This document shows positions 24,047 through 35,285 of a DNA stretch of 64,000 bases, piece by piece (positions within the stretch are counted from its first letter, which is position 1; each line of letters starts with the position of its first letter). Both the position numbers and the translations under genes were made by a program. Source of the stretch: Diorhabda sublineata (taxonomy: Eukaryota > Arthropoda > Insecta > Coleoptera > Chrysomelidae); the NCBI RefSeq assembly GCF_026230105.1, contig NC_079477.1:12839001-12903000 (forward strand), written 5' to 3'. The notes under the pieces were generated by a model, which did no database searches, was not told the origin of the DNA, and saw nothing but the letters and a program-made list of their open reading frames with translations.

Positions 24047-24050
<4 letters not shown>

Positions 24051-24264
24051 CTTGCCGGAGCTGCAATGGATATGTGTATTTATTATACTGAGGGGTACTG
24101 AACACACTGTTTACGCTACCACTACATCCACACTCACAATTAAATTGTGCGTTTAGATAACTAGTTATCGTCTTCATGGTTTTAAGGTACACCTTCAGTC
24201 TCTGAAATTGCGAGTAGTGATGTAATAGTAGTGAACTCAGTATGAATATCACCAACGGCTTCAA
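24046..24264 (-). CDS. Unrecognised small ORF with signal-peptide-like start
   Basis: A 72-codon minus-strand frame. It begins MKPLVIFILSSLLLHHY, a basic residue followed by a hydrophobic run that could act as a signal peptide, and later carries a Cys cluster (FNCECGCSG). This would fit a small secreted protein, but no splice sites, promoter or homologue are recognised, and the frame ends right at a microsatellite. It may be a chance frame. Confidence 0.15.
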
Positions 24265-27140
24265 AAATTAGTAAACGCGGAGTAGGCTAACTTTAATTTT
24301 AATTTTATATTAACTGAAGATATACGGCGATCTTGGCTTCATTCTAATTGTTTTCTTTAATATATGAGTTTTAAGTGAACAAAAGTAAAAGAGAGTTATT
24401 TATTGAGTTTAGGTCTAACATTTTGGACATTTGTATTCAGTACTTCAATAGTAGTGCAACTGGTGTCGATATTGAGGAAAGGCATCGTAAGTGAATTTTC
24501 GGTCGTTCCAGTACAATATGGAAAATCTACAGGAGAAAAATATATTTTTTATAGAATAGATTCAAGAAAAAACTGAAGAAATTTAAATGTATTCCTTTTT
24601 CATCTATCACCATCAGGTACATTTATTAAATTTACATGAATGGGTAGGTATTGATTCTACGGAAGAATATTTTGTATCGATGTTGGTGATATATCTTCTT
24701 GTTCTTCTTCAACTGACCTTGGTGCTGTTTGGTTTTTCACTTCAGAAATGTTCCCTTTACGTCTGTTTTAAATACCACGATTCGTTTTAAGCCACGGTAA
24801 TTGTTTCCTTTTGAGACATTTGAGAATTCACGAATTCAATGCTCATTAATTCCGACTACTTTTTTTTCTCATTATCAAAAAAGATTATATATTTGGTGGT
24901 CCAAGCAGGAAATATTTTTTGGATACCTGGTTGAATATATCAGGTATTATGAAAGAATTGGTCTGTTTTTGGTTTCATATGTATGAATTCAGAATTCATT
25001 ATGAATCCAATAGGAGATTTTTAGTAAGTGACCACAACATACCCAAATTTGAAAAAATAATACAGAATGAATTGTTTTTAAAATAACTATTTATCATACA
25101 AATATCAATCATAAAAGGATAAGCGGTCAGCGAAGCTTGAAACAAATATATTTTATTCCTAAAAAATATGTACGTTAACATTTTTCTATTATATATTCAT
25201 TGAAACATATTACTTAATAAAATACACAACATATAGAGACATCCATTTCTTCTAAGTGGGTGATGAGTTCTATCATTTGTAGTAATTACATTATTCTTGA
25301 TCCGTTATTTTTACAGGAAGCTTTTTTTATTCCGAAGGCAATTTTTTTCAACTTTTTCGCAAACTGAAGGGATTGTTTGTTTTAGTTCTGTTTAGTTTTA
25401 AATAGACCTTTTTGGATCAAACATGAGAATATACGGTATCGGATCAATTGTGCGATAGAAACAGAATTTTCTTTTTCGCTGTTGTATCAGTTACAAATTA
25501 TACATTAAGTTGTTTTACATGGATCTTCATGAGGAGCAATCGAAAAGTCATTTGTATGTTTGAGTACACAATATTTTCCAGTTTCCCACAATTAAATATG
25601 TTTCTAGGTATAAGGAGGACTCTACCGTTTTTCTTCCTCAACTAAATCAGTTTCACTTACAAGTCATCAATGTGAACAACTTTGACACCCTTTTTCAACT
25701 AAAAAAGATAATACGTTGTTCGAGATCCGTGTAAATGCTACAATCCATGAAGATATTATAATAGCAGATTGATAAGCCATAAGTTCAAACTTCTCACTTC
25801 TTGTCTCAATACATGCATGTATGAATATATCAGTAAAAATTAAATTGCCATTTTTTATCGCAACTTGTATACTTTATTTGCATTTTGGGCTACATTGAAA
25901 GGATAACGTTTTGTTTTTTATTTTGTATAAATATCAAAATCTTTTCGATGGTCGAAATTGATACAAAACGTAAGAATTTCGATAAAAATAATTAAAAAAT
26001 CAAGAATATTTATTCAATATTAGTATTTAGTTTTTGATTTTATTTATTTCAGAAATGTTTATTTCAAAGATATCAAAATCCAGCTTTGATTTTTTGGTAC
26101 GATGATCATCCTTTGTTATAATTGGTGCAATACTCATGACTATACAATGTTGAATAATGAAACTTGTATAAGTTACCAACAATAAGTAACATCTGAAATT
26201 GAGACCAAAGCGGCCACCGGAAATTAAAGCTCCGAAGTGACTTTCTGATTTCCGATTTATTTAACCCAGTCGAATAATCATTAAATGGAATTGATGTTTA
26301 TTATACTATCATCGAACCAAATCTAAAATACTCGTCAATAATGTAATAACAAGAAGTAAACTTAGAAAATTTGCAGTACGTTCTTTAAATCATGTACATG
26401 AAAGATAATGAGAGTCTATTGAAGAATTATCAAATTATCTGATTGAAATATATCTGAAATGACAAAATGATTGTTTAACTATATATAGATATATGTAATA
26501 CTAAAAAATCGATTTCATTATATATCAGTTATTTTAAGATCTCCAAATGGTACCAACAAAAAATCATCTTTTGTAATATTGATTATTTGGTAAGAACTCC
26601 ATCCATGATGACATTTATGTTGTATATATTCATACGTCATTATAAAATATTCGATTTTACTGGCTGCACGCAGGAGTATCAGCCGATAGTTTCGTTTTAC
26701 TGGGAATTTTATAGGGAAACAAGAAAATCTGAGAATCTGTGAAATTGTAATTGTTACTTCAAGCATATCTTTCCTAAGAGCTAAAGTAACTGGATTTGCT
26801 ATTTAAGTATCCCCTAGAAGTATCGCTCATTGGACCACTGGACTAGATAAGCTTTAATTCTCGAAGATAAAGGGCTTCAGAATTTAGACAACTAATTTCA
26901 GAACGAACTAATTATTTATTTCTATATCCAGTCAAGTACCACGTTCTATACGCGATAACCCAGATATCCAATTAACGATGCCAATCATGATTTTGATTGC
27001 GTTAAGAATAAATTCACAAAAATGTGTTGATAATAAAGATAAGTTGATTATGTGTTATGTATCATCAGTGTCTTTTCACGGGTGGTGACTATAGGCACCA
27101 AGAAATCGCCCTGCAACAATTTTATACTATTACAACAAAT
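24265..27140. other. Long AT-rich stretch, no gene seen
   Basis: Several 60-82 codon frames, for example 24587-24790 (+), 25448-25645 (+) and 26518-26766 (-), carry no motif I recognise. A stop-free stretch around 24380-24570 (+) contains a donor-like ATC|GTAAGT near 24489 but has no start or known domain. Confidence 0.4.
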
Positions 27141-27142
27141 TT

Positions 27143-27170
27143 CATTACACCATTACACCATTACACCATT
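27143..27170. repeat. Tandem repeat of CATTACAC, 3.5 units
   Basis: Three complete 8-bp units and a half unit, about 130 bp outside the Crypton's left palindrome. Confidence 0.9.
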
Positions 27171-27295
27171 ATTGGTGTCATTTTTTAGGTATCATTATTA
27201 TACGATTATAAGAGATTATGACATGAGAAACTATATTTTTTCTATGACCGTGCGCTTTAACCCACTTTTCCACATGCATTTTAGTTTTAAAAGTG

Positions 27296-27325
27296 TCACT
27301 TTCCCGCACTAGTGCGGAAAAGTGA
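27296..27325. repeat. 30-bp near-perfect palindrome left of the Crypton
   Basis: TCACTTTCCCGCACT is followed directly by AGTGCGGAAAAGTGA. The two arms are reverse complements except for one position. It lies 348 bp upstream of the recombinase start codon. The same motif recurs in opposite arm order at 28619-28646. This is a candidate recombination site for the tyrosine recombinase. Confidence 0.75.
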
Positions 27326-27673
27326 AATTATGCAAATTTTGACCTACAACTATTGTTACTACAGGTAAATAAATATTTACGAAATAGTCCATCAAATAAA
27401 ATTTAAACCTTCTCTAGCTTTTTGTAGCATTTTTAATTTTTTGAAAATATAAAATAATGAAGATATTTTTCATATAACCATGTACATTCTTCAAAGGAGT
27501 GTCACAAAAAAACTATCAAACCATCCGGGTTTGATATCAGTTGCTATGACAACCCAGGCGTGTAATTGTTACTAAAACGTCAAAGTTGTTCAAAACGTCT
27601 TGGAAGTGACCGAATAAGTACAACCTTCTTGTTAATTAAACCACATTAAACCGAATCCGATACAATAATATTA

Positions 27674-28579
27674 ATGGATTCATCCGACGAAGAACTTCCC
27701 GAAGCCATTTTGAAGGCTGCAAATGAAGCTAGTTCCGAGCTGTTACCTGCCAAATCCAGACTAAGGTATGATAAGCAATACGACCATTTTGTTACATGGT
27801 GTAAGGGCCAAAACTTATAAGGAAGAGGTATTTCTGGCGTATTTTTCAGACCTAAGTAAGGTTTCGAAATCTAATACATTATGGTCCCGCTATTCGATGG
27901 TGAAAAGTTTAGTAAAAATAAAACAAAATTTGGATATAGGAAACTTCCATAAGCTAACGTCGTTTTTAAACAAAAAAATATTGATTCTCGAGCACAGAAA
28001 GCGCAAGTTTTTACCAAAGAAGAAATATCTTGGGTTATGCTAGCTCCCGATGAGGTATACCTGATGATTTTTGCACTGGCTGACGCTCTCCGCAGATCCG
28101 AGCTTATAAATATCACTGTCGACGACATTCAAAATAAAGGCAACCTAATTGTTGTGAAAGTTTCTGATTCCAAAAATCATTTGTCAAGATCATTTGTTTT
28201 ATCTGAAGAAATAAATAATGGAACCTTTTTGACGCTGTACGCAGATTTGCGACCACCTACCACTCCACACCGCCGATTTTTTATTCATTATAAGAATGGA
28301 AAATGCTCAGTTGGCGTAAACACTTTTAGTAAGATGCCAGCAGAGATTGCTGCATATTTACGCCTACCTAATCCGGAACGTTATGAAGGACACAGTTTCA
28401 GACGTTCTTCGGCATCGTTCCTAACAGACTCCGGCGAAGAAATAACCAACCTAAAGCGCCTCGGTGGCTGGAAGTCTACTACAGTCGCTGAGGGCTATTT
28501 GGAGGACTCCGAGAATCAGAAGAAAAAAATATCAAATAAAATTCTCTGTACTAATCGAAGTCATCTACCTTCCAGTTGA
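27674..28579 (+). pseudogene. Crypton-like tyrosine recombinase, two frameshifts
   Basis: A DNA-cutting and -joining enzyme of the tyrosine recombinase class, as used by eukaryotic Crypton elements, acting in the nucleus. It is read in three frames. Part one (27674-27820) is MDSSDEELPEAILKAANEAS... with KSRLRYDKQYDHFVTWC, the N-terminal core-binding start. Part two (about 27800-27985) is YKEEVFLAYFSDLS...SNTLWSRYSMVKSLV. Part three (about 27984-28579) is the catalytic domain: the first Arg in ALRRSELINI, a Lys-bearing beta region (VSDSKNHLSRSF), the HxxR box GHSFRRSSASF, GGWKS in place of the second His, and the Tyr nucleophile in VAEGYLEDS. All catalytic residues that I can place are present. 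Only two small frameshifts break the gene, so it is young or recently active. No intron is apparent. Confidence 0.88.
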
Positions 28580-28618
28580 AACCAAATAACTCCGCGTCGT
28601 TCGGAACAACTGCAGTCG

Positions 28619-28646
28619 CATGCGGGAAAGTATCACTTTCCGCACT
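28619..28646. repeat. Compound palindrome right of the Crypton
   Basis: ATGCGGGAAAGTA is followed by TCACTTTCCGCACT. Arm order is reversed relative to the left site, so TCACTTTCCGCACT occurs as a direct repeat at both ends and its complement does too. It begins 40 bp after the recombinase stop codon. Confidence 0.7.
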
Positions 28647-28689
28647 TGTTATGAAAATAACTATTTTCCGACTTTTTCTACTCTCATAT

Positions 28690-28690
<1 letters not shown>

Positions 28691-28728
<38 letters not shown>
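28691..28728. repeat. (TA)n microsatellite
   Basis: An uninterrupted TA tract of about 38 bp, 45 bp beyond the Crypton's right site. Confidence 0.97.
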
Positions 28729-28730
<2 letters not shown>

Positions 28731-29835
28731 CAGGTTTGACCTTGTAACAATTATTCATCCATCTGTCCATTCAGAAATTTAAATTCATGTTGTAGAAATT
28801 ATTTTCGAATATATTAAATATCTAGTTGGAATAATAATATGTTGTGAGCAGAAGGTATAAGAAATTACTAACCGTGCGACAAGCTTGTTGGTGTTGTAGC
28901 AATCGCGTATAATTAATTATGTTTTAATGATCATGCCTTAGATTCCACGTTGCTGTAGTGTTATGCACCGTGTACGGTTCACAATTACGGCTACGAACAT
29001 TATTTCATTAACAGAGTTAATTTATTCTGACTAATTTTTGAGAGACATGGAGTAGAATAGTTTTATACGCAGTATGGCTCAAATAATGGAAACTGTATGA
29101 AAGTAAGTGAAAAATGTATATTTGATTGAAGATATTCATTAACTATCTTCAGAAGGTATTTTAAATGAGAAGCTATTCTGCACTAGCAGACAAGATCATT
29201 CTATTTAAAAACTCCTGAAAATGGACAGGAACCAAGTAAAACAAAATCATTTACCAAAATTAATAGTACTACCAGATTAGATGCTTCAGTCAGTTGACAA
29301 AAATTGGATCAGAAATCACATAATACATAAAAAATTGTAAATAAGTTTTGTCTAAGGTATGCAAACGACAGGCCAAAATACGGTTGACAGATGATGTGAA
29401 CATAATAATAATGAAACATGGAGCAGTTGATACTACTAGGTTTCTATTTACCAAAGATATGGAAAACCATGAGGTAAATTTGGTTTATAGGATTAAATGG
29501 AATATTCACGTTTTGAAAATCAGATAAATAGTGTCATGTATTTAACAAATGCAGAAAAATGTTTAACGATAATTGAATAATCAACCCTAAAATGGATATT
29601 TTATTGGACCAAGTTAAGTCAATTATAACCTACTGGTCCGTGCACGACAAGTGAGGTCTATAAGATTATTAACTACTACTCAAAGAGACCTTGCCTGTTT
29701 GTCACGATAGCAATAAAAATTATTATCACAACTCCAAGAAAGCCTTGCTTAATTTACCGCCTTCACTCATTTTTATATAATGTGAGGTCAAATATGCGAT
29801 ACAAAATCAACAACGCAACGTTTTGATTCAATAAT
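28729..29835. other. AT-rich stretch, no gene seen
   Basis: No recognisable coding or element sequence. Confidence 0.45.
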
Positions 29836-29841
29836 AAATTC

Positions 29842-29992
29842 AGGTAAGCGAAAATGGCGGCGAGGAAAAAGAAACTTTTGATGTTACAATTTCCATCAGA
29901 GATTGTGATCCATCACTGAATATAGTTAATATATTACCAGCTCAATCATATGGTGTGCGACTGACTACCCGTCACAATATCTTTCAATTAGT
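29842..29992 (+). CDS. Exon-like open frame, unrecognised protein
   Basis: Following a possible splice acceptor (AATAAATTCAG), a plus-strand frame reads VSENGGEEKETFDVTISIRD, then CDPSLNIVNILPAQSYGVRL and TTRHNIFQLVAS before a stop at 29990. Its amino-acid composition (acidic start, mixed charged and hydrophobic pattern) is far more protein-like than random AT-rich frames nearby, and it is locally GC-richer. An overlapping frame has AAAATGGCGGC, a YY1/Pleiohomeotic-type core at 29850. I cannot name the family. It could be an exon of a host gene, a decayed retrotransposon piece, or chance. A donor before the stop is weak (TTA|GTAGCT). Confidence 0.3.
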
Positions 29993-31165
29993 AGCTTCAT
30001 AAACAGGTAAACAGAACTAAATCCAGTAAATTTTTCAAACTCCAACTCCAAACTAGTATGGGATTCTGTGTCTACTTTTAACTCATTTGGTGACCTCATC
30101 GTGGTTGCCTAGATAGAGGGGCACGAGGATTATAGGGCCAAACACATAGTGTCAATAGCAGTCATTGGAACAGTAAATCACTAAAATCCTCAACTGAAGC
30201 GACCACTGATAGATGATTGGAGTATAGTTCTAGGTGAAGGTGGATGTGTTCACCAGGTCAAAGGCAGACTCAAAGTAAAGAGGTCAACATTGTTGTAAGT
30301 CTGTAAATATGGCGTTGTAAGTAGTTTACAATACGTGTGGTTTTCAATATAAGGCTTTGAAAATAGCAAGGAGCTATATGATATATTCTTTATTTAGATT
30401 GATATCCTTCATACGAAAAATAAATCTAGATCCAGTATACATAATACAACAACAACAGTATACATAATATAACAAATACGTTTCAAGTATTTACAAGATA
30501 TACAAATAATGGTAAATCGATTTAATGGTGAATGCACCTGCTTTCGCCCACCATAATTTGTTATTGGTATGTATAAATCGATTATTTTAAATTGATAAGA
30601 CATATTGATATAGTAGAAAAAACTGTCGCACATATTTTGTAATAATACGAAAGGTGCAGAATATATAGGTGTCAATATATTCACAGATCAATGACGATGA
30701 TCTGACATAACACGTATTACAGTTTCTATGTACATGAGTAAAAGGATTACCAAGATTTGATGGAAACTACGTCGACATTACAGATAAAGTCCTAATTGTT
30801 TTAATAAGATGACAAATTGAAGTAAAATAGATGTTAGAAGTTAGAAGCAAGCAGATAAGTGGTATAGCGAGAAAACTTTTAACAATTGTGCTGGCAATAT
30901 GATGTGTGGTGATTAAATAACCAAGCCGGTAGTGCTACAAAAGATTTGCTAATATGACAAATGTCAGCAACAAACCGCAAAACTTCTCTCTTCGGTAATA
31001 TTTGTGGTTCAATTGTTGGAAAATTTTCCGTGAAAATTCTAAATATCAAAACAGAAATGAGTTGTTTCCTCAAATAAGTGTATGGTATTATTGCTGATAC
31101 TGTAATAATTGATCGTACAATCCGAACCGTGGAAATGTGCGTTAACATTGAACTTTCAGAACATC
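29993..31165. other. AT-rich stretch, weak non-LTR traces
   Basis: The minus-strand frames near 30310-30080 read NAIFTDLQQC...AFDLVNTSTF, weakly like the catalytic D block of non-LTR reverse transcriptases (xxTDFSKAFDxVNH), but the rest cannot be aligned. Open frames 30409-30684 (-) and 30879-31244 (-) show no motif. Confidence 0.3.
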
Positions 31166-31335
31166 TGCCCCAATTTTGTGCTGTGCGATTTCTATCCGCA
31201 AGGTAAAAGATGCATTGGAATGAATGAGATTTGAGTCTATTCAAACTGTAAGGGAAAAAGTGATCCGCGTTGTAAAAAAGCTAACAAAATAAGGCTTCCA
31301 GCACTGTTTAAACATTGGAGAGTTGTAGAGATATG
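31165..31335 (+). pseudogene. Mariner transposase C-terminal fragment
   Basis: Plus-strand frames read CPNFVLCDFYPQGK (third catalytic Asp; family SPDLAPCDFxLFPK), then RFESIQTVREKVIRVVKKLT and GFQHCLNIGEL. This is the C-terminal end of a mariner-type transposase in which a GFQxCFxxWxxR helix follows the catalytic core. Stops interrupt it. The 121-codon minus-strand frame over it is a shadow. A (AATG)n tract follows at 31349-31366. Confidence 0.65.
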
Positions 31336-31587
31336 GCATATATCGAATAAATGAATGAATGAATGGAAAGAAATAAAGTCAATATAGAAGATTTCTTAGA
31401 GTGTTTTATTATTTGCATAAGTACTATCTCAATGATAAAATATTCGGACTCTAAGAAAAACAGAACGTTTGGCGATGAGATTTATTAACAATATACACAT
31501 ACAATGGAAAGGAAAAAATTATTGGGAAAAAAATTCATGGTACGTGAAGTTCATCGATTTGGAAGAAAATAATAAACATTTTGATCC

Positions 31588-31595
31588 GTCTATTT
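31588..31595. repeat. hAT target-site duplication, left
   Basis: GTCTATTT, repeated perfectly at 33807-33814 on the other side of the element. Eight bases is the hAT hallmark. Confidence 0.92.
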
Positions 31596-31907
31596 CACAT
31601 ATGGGAAACCACCGGCCCGCGGGCCGGAGCCGGCCCCGTGTAAGATATGATCCGGCCCGCGAGACATTTTGGAAAAACCTAATTAAAAGAATATTACACT
31701 AAACTAAGTAATTATACTTATTACTAGTACATATATTTATACTAGTACATATCTTTAAAAGAAAACACTTGTTTGTGCTTTTTATCTTATCCGGCACCGG
31801 ATATGATATGAATAGACAATAAAAATGTGGAGTCATCAATAGACTAATGAATCCCATAGCCTACACAAGTTTCCTTGTGTTTCCCTAGTTTACTCAAGGG
31901 AGTGACG

Positions 31908-31950
31908 GTGAGGCGGCAAACATCAAAACCTTCGATGTTTGCCGCCTCAC
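31908..31950. repeat. Perfect 17-bp hairpin in hAT subterminal region
   Basis: GTGAGGCGGCAAACATC (31908-31924) and its exact complement (31934-31950) flank a 9-base loop. The 14-bp core GTTTGCCGCCTCAC occurs a third time at 31998-32011. Such clustered subterminal motifs are typical transposase-binding sites in hAT elements. That role is inferred. Confidence 0.85.
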
Positions 31951-32092
31951 TCTTTGATAATCACCGCCACTCGGCTTGCTCGATCAAATTCTTTGAAGTT
32001 TGCCGCCTCACGGGCTACACATCAAAAGATTTTATTTATTGCTTCTCGATTATTCTAAACTAGTTTATTCCATATTATTCCTTCATTTTGTC

Positions 32093-32130
32093 TATATAAG
32101 CGGGTGGATGGACCGAAAGTTAGTTCAGTT
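32093..32130 (+). promoter_or_regulatory. TATA box and arthropod initiator of the hAT gene
   Basis: TATATAAG at 32093-32100 is followed by TTCAGTT at 32124-32130. The TCAGT core matches the arthropod initiator, with its A at 32127, about 34 bases after the TATA start. The transposase ATG lies about 150 bases downstream. Spacing is slightly long but compatible with a core promoter. Confidence 0.5.
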
Positions 32131-32278
32131 CTATTTGAGCTACCGAGGTGATAACTCAGACAAGCGATATCCTAGCGAACGGCTAGAGCCGTCAACTTGC
32201 TTTGTGAATTTGTGTGCATCTTGAGTGGTTACTAACTATAGTTTGTTATTAAGTTTATTGAACGAAAAGTAAAAAAAA

Positions 32279-33510
32279 ATGATGTCTGGTGGAAAGAAAC
32301 GAAAAGTAGATACAGAGGGTCGCCAGTTTCAAGAAAAATGGACTGAAGAATTCTTTTTTATCTTCCACAATGGTAAGCCTATTTGTTTGCTTTGTAATGA
32401 ATCCATTTCAGTAATGAAAGAATTCAATATAAAGAGACATTACTCAACTAATCATGCTACACAGCACTCACTGACAGGACAATTAAGAACAGACAAAATC
32501 CAGAAGCTTAGAGCAAATATTGAAAAACAGCAACAAATGTTTCATAAACAAAGAACACAACTTGATAATGTTAACTTGATAATGCTAGTTTTATAGTTAG
32601 CTCAAAACTGGAAAAGGCATTAAAACCATTTGCCGAAGGAGAATTTATCAAGGAGTGTATGTTAGAAGCTTGCGGTGTTTTGTGTCCTGAAAAGAAAAAT
32701 GAATTTGAAAAAATTAGTTTGTCAAGACTAACTGTTGTTCGACGTATAGAAATGATGGCTAATGATGTAAAAACAACATTGACTGACCGTATGGCTGGTT
32801 TTGAATCATTTTCCATAGCATTAGACGAGAGCACCAATTTGTCTGACACAGCTCAACTGGCTATATTTATACGAGGTGTTGATAAGGAGTTCACTGTTAC
32901 TGAGGAATTGCTAGCTTTACAGCCGCTAAAAGCAACCACTACAGGAGAGGATATTTTTAATGAAGTTCAAAAGGTATTCTCAAGTTTTGGCCTGCCATGG
33001 TCAAAATTAATTGGAGTATACTCTGATGGTGCACCTTCTATGGTCGGCTTACGAAAAGGTTTCATCGGAATTTTGAATGAAAAAGCAACAGAATTAAATG
33101 TGCAAAAAGATGATTTGATAGATAGTCCTTCATTGCATTATCCACCAACAGAACTTGTGTTCTAAGTCCATTCGACTCCACAATGTTATGAATGTGGTAG
33201 TAAAAACCATCAATTTTATTCGATCCCGAGGGCTTAACCATCGTCAGTTCAAGACGTTTTTGGATGAAATATCAGCTGAATATAACGACGTAACATATTA
33301 TTGTGAAGTCAGATGGATGAGCAAAGGAAAAATGTTGGTTTTACGAGCTTAGAAATGAGATAGCAGACTTTATGAAAATAAAAGATAAGCCACTATCTGA
33401 ATTGAGTGACCCAAAATAGATATGTGATTTAGCATTTCTGGTCGATCTTACAGGCTATTTGAATGATTTAAATTTGAAACTTCAAAAAAACAAGGACAGT
33501 TAGTGAATGA
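32279..33510 (+). pseudogene. hAT transposase, frameshifted and C-terminally truncated
   Basis: Frame one (32279-32596) starts MMSGGKKRKVD, a basic nuclear signal, then a BED-type zinc finger: CLLC...HYSTNH (C-x2-C...H-x4-H). After a frameshift near 32580, frame two (to 33165) carries LEKALKPFAEGEFIKECM, SFSIALDESTNLSD (first catalytic Asp) and YSDGAPSMVGLRKG (second catalytic Asp). A further shift near 33140 leads to RSRGLNHRQFKTFLDEI, then WMSKGKMLVL, and then ELRNEIADFMKIKDKPL and LAFLVDLTGYLNDLNLKLQ. After that the reading is lost. The last catalytic Glu region and the hAT dimerisation domain are deleted. This is the domain order of GTF2IRD2/ZBED-like hAT transposases. Confidence 0.9.
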
Positions 33511-33806
33511 TTTGTACATTTGTAACAATTGCAAATGTAACTATTTAATTATAATGTTGTGCCATTTTTTAAAATTTCATTTTGTTATATTAATAAATAC
33601 AATAATCACATTGTCAATATACACATACATGTCAATAATAAATACATAATACAATAATAACATTGTCGTATTATTTCATGTCTAATATCTATCGCAAAAA
33701 AATATTATCACTACTTTAAAATGCACTAAGTACTTTTAAACGCGGCCCGCGAATGTTTTGCACGCTAAAGTTTGGCCCTCAGCATGTCAAAGGTTGCCCA
33801 TACCTG

Positions 33807-33814
33807 GTCTATTT
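33807..33814. repeat. hAT target-site duplication, right
   Basis: GTCTATTT, identical to 31588-31595. Confidence 0.92.
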
Positions 33815-35285
33815 GATATTCCATTATGGTTAGGTTAGGTTATTATTCTTTAGAGGCAGCAGCTTATCAAAAACAAAAACCATTTTCGCTCATTTCTAAA
33901 AGATTTCGGGTTGATTATAGAAAGAAATACCACTTGATTAAGTGGAAAAAGAAAGATAGAATTTGAGAAGGGTGCATATCCACGGATTGACAGGCAATCA
34001 CCTCACAGACTCACTGGGGGTTAGATACGGACATTCGCTGAATTCTAATTCCCTGTAGAACGCAACTCCACTGCTCGTCGACCGAATCCAAATTTGCTAC
34101 ATTTATATGAAACAAAAAATGATTGTACAAGAGAGTCTCAGTAAGTACAAATGATAAAATTGTTTTTGTGTATCTTCATAATATAATTGAATTATATGTA
34201 AGTCATTACATGTGATTCCTCAGTACTCAATATTTAATAGTAGATGTCTACCCCTAAACAAGATTGGGATAAGACTATTCTGATTGGAGAAGAGATGGAA
34301 ATTTATTGATAGAAATGGAGAAGGAGTATATGAGAAATTGGAAATGAATGAGGAACAGTGAAGTATACTTTTAAAATTGATACAAGTATTATCATATAAT
34401 TATTAAGGGACCAGTTATTAAGATACCACTATACACTGCAGAATAAAATTGGGAATCATTTTCATTATCACTTAGATTATTTAAATTCGCAGAAACTTTT
34501 GATAAAGAGCTATCACGGATGTGAGTCCAGTAATTGGGAGTATTTCGTAAAATCACATTTAAATCGATGAATTAGTTGAGTAATAACGTATGAAATTAAT
34601 ACCTAGTATGCTTGATAAGATTCAGTTATTTGAAAATATTATATCAATTATGTTGTCCTCAATAGATGTAAGTGGGTATTTTCGTTACGTTATAATTTTT
34701 AACATCCGATACACTGTGATTTTTTTCTACGTAATTCCTGATACATTGCGTGATTTATATCCTTTGTTTTCTTATTTCTATTATAGTACAACATCTGGAG
34801 GCGAGTAAGGTGATTAATTTGTGAACAGTACTTATTGGTAATCAATACAATACAACAATACGTTTTATCCAAAAGTATGGAAACTGATATCAGTATTTTT
34901 GTGATGATAAAATATTAAATTCATATTGTTATCTAAGCTGTGAATGTTACCAAAATTTTCTCAGAAGTAACAATAATTAATAATATAAATAATAATTATT
35001 TCGAAAGATGAAAAATCTTCTGGAAAATAAGTCTATCTGGTACCAATGTTATAGAGCGGTACTCTTTACCGTTTATTAAATTTTATTTTCCACACACCTG
35101 ACCTTAACGTGAGTTTGTGTTTCAAATAGAATATCATGTATGTTAACCAAACGTTAAAGTGGTTTCATTTTATTCATTTCATGAATATGATTAATACCAA
35201 TATCATCTTTAGCTATTTTCAATGACTCCAAATACTACTAAGTATTGTTATAAATAATAAATATAATCCCTCTTCCTGGGAATAT
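33815..35285. other. AT-rich stretch, no gene seen
   Basis: Contains two consecutive TTAGG units near 33830. A 72-codon frame at 34590-34808 (+) has no motif. A GC-richer patch at 33960-34090 could not be assigned. Confidence 0.4.

Larger units (their letters stand above)
27311..28646 (+). mobile_element. Crypton-like element, inferred extent
   Basis: The recombinase sits between two compound copies of TCACTTTCC(C)GCACT and its reverse complement, at 27296-27325 and 28619-28646. Cryptons lack terminal inverted repeats and target duplications of the DDE kind. They move through short recombined sites, so paired flanking sites are the expected signature. The exact crossover point cannot be fixed from one copy. 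The leader 27326-27673 contains no other gene. Confidence 0.55.
31596..33806 (+). mobile_element. hAT element, GTF2IRD2-like, internally deleted
   Basis: A 2,211-bp element with perfect 8-bp duplications. The left end is CACATATGGGAAACCACC followed by a GGCCCGCGGGCC palindrome. The right end, read backward, is CAGGTATGGGCAACC, followed internally by a CGCGGGCCGCG block. Inside are a hairpin-bearing subterminal region, a TATA/Inr-like promoter, and a transposase lacking its C-terminus. The short ends agree at roughly two thirds of positions. It is no longer autonomous. Confidence 0.93.

Noticed and set aside
29993..30320. Weak minus-strand reverse transcriptase reading (NAIFTDL...AFDLVN)
   Set aside because: Only one short block resembles the palm motif. 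Flanking motifs cannot be aligned, so it is not listed as an element.
30879..31244. 121-codon minus-strand frame as a possible gene
   Set aside because: No motif was found, and its upstream part overlaps a mariner C-terminus on the plus strand.
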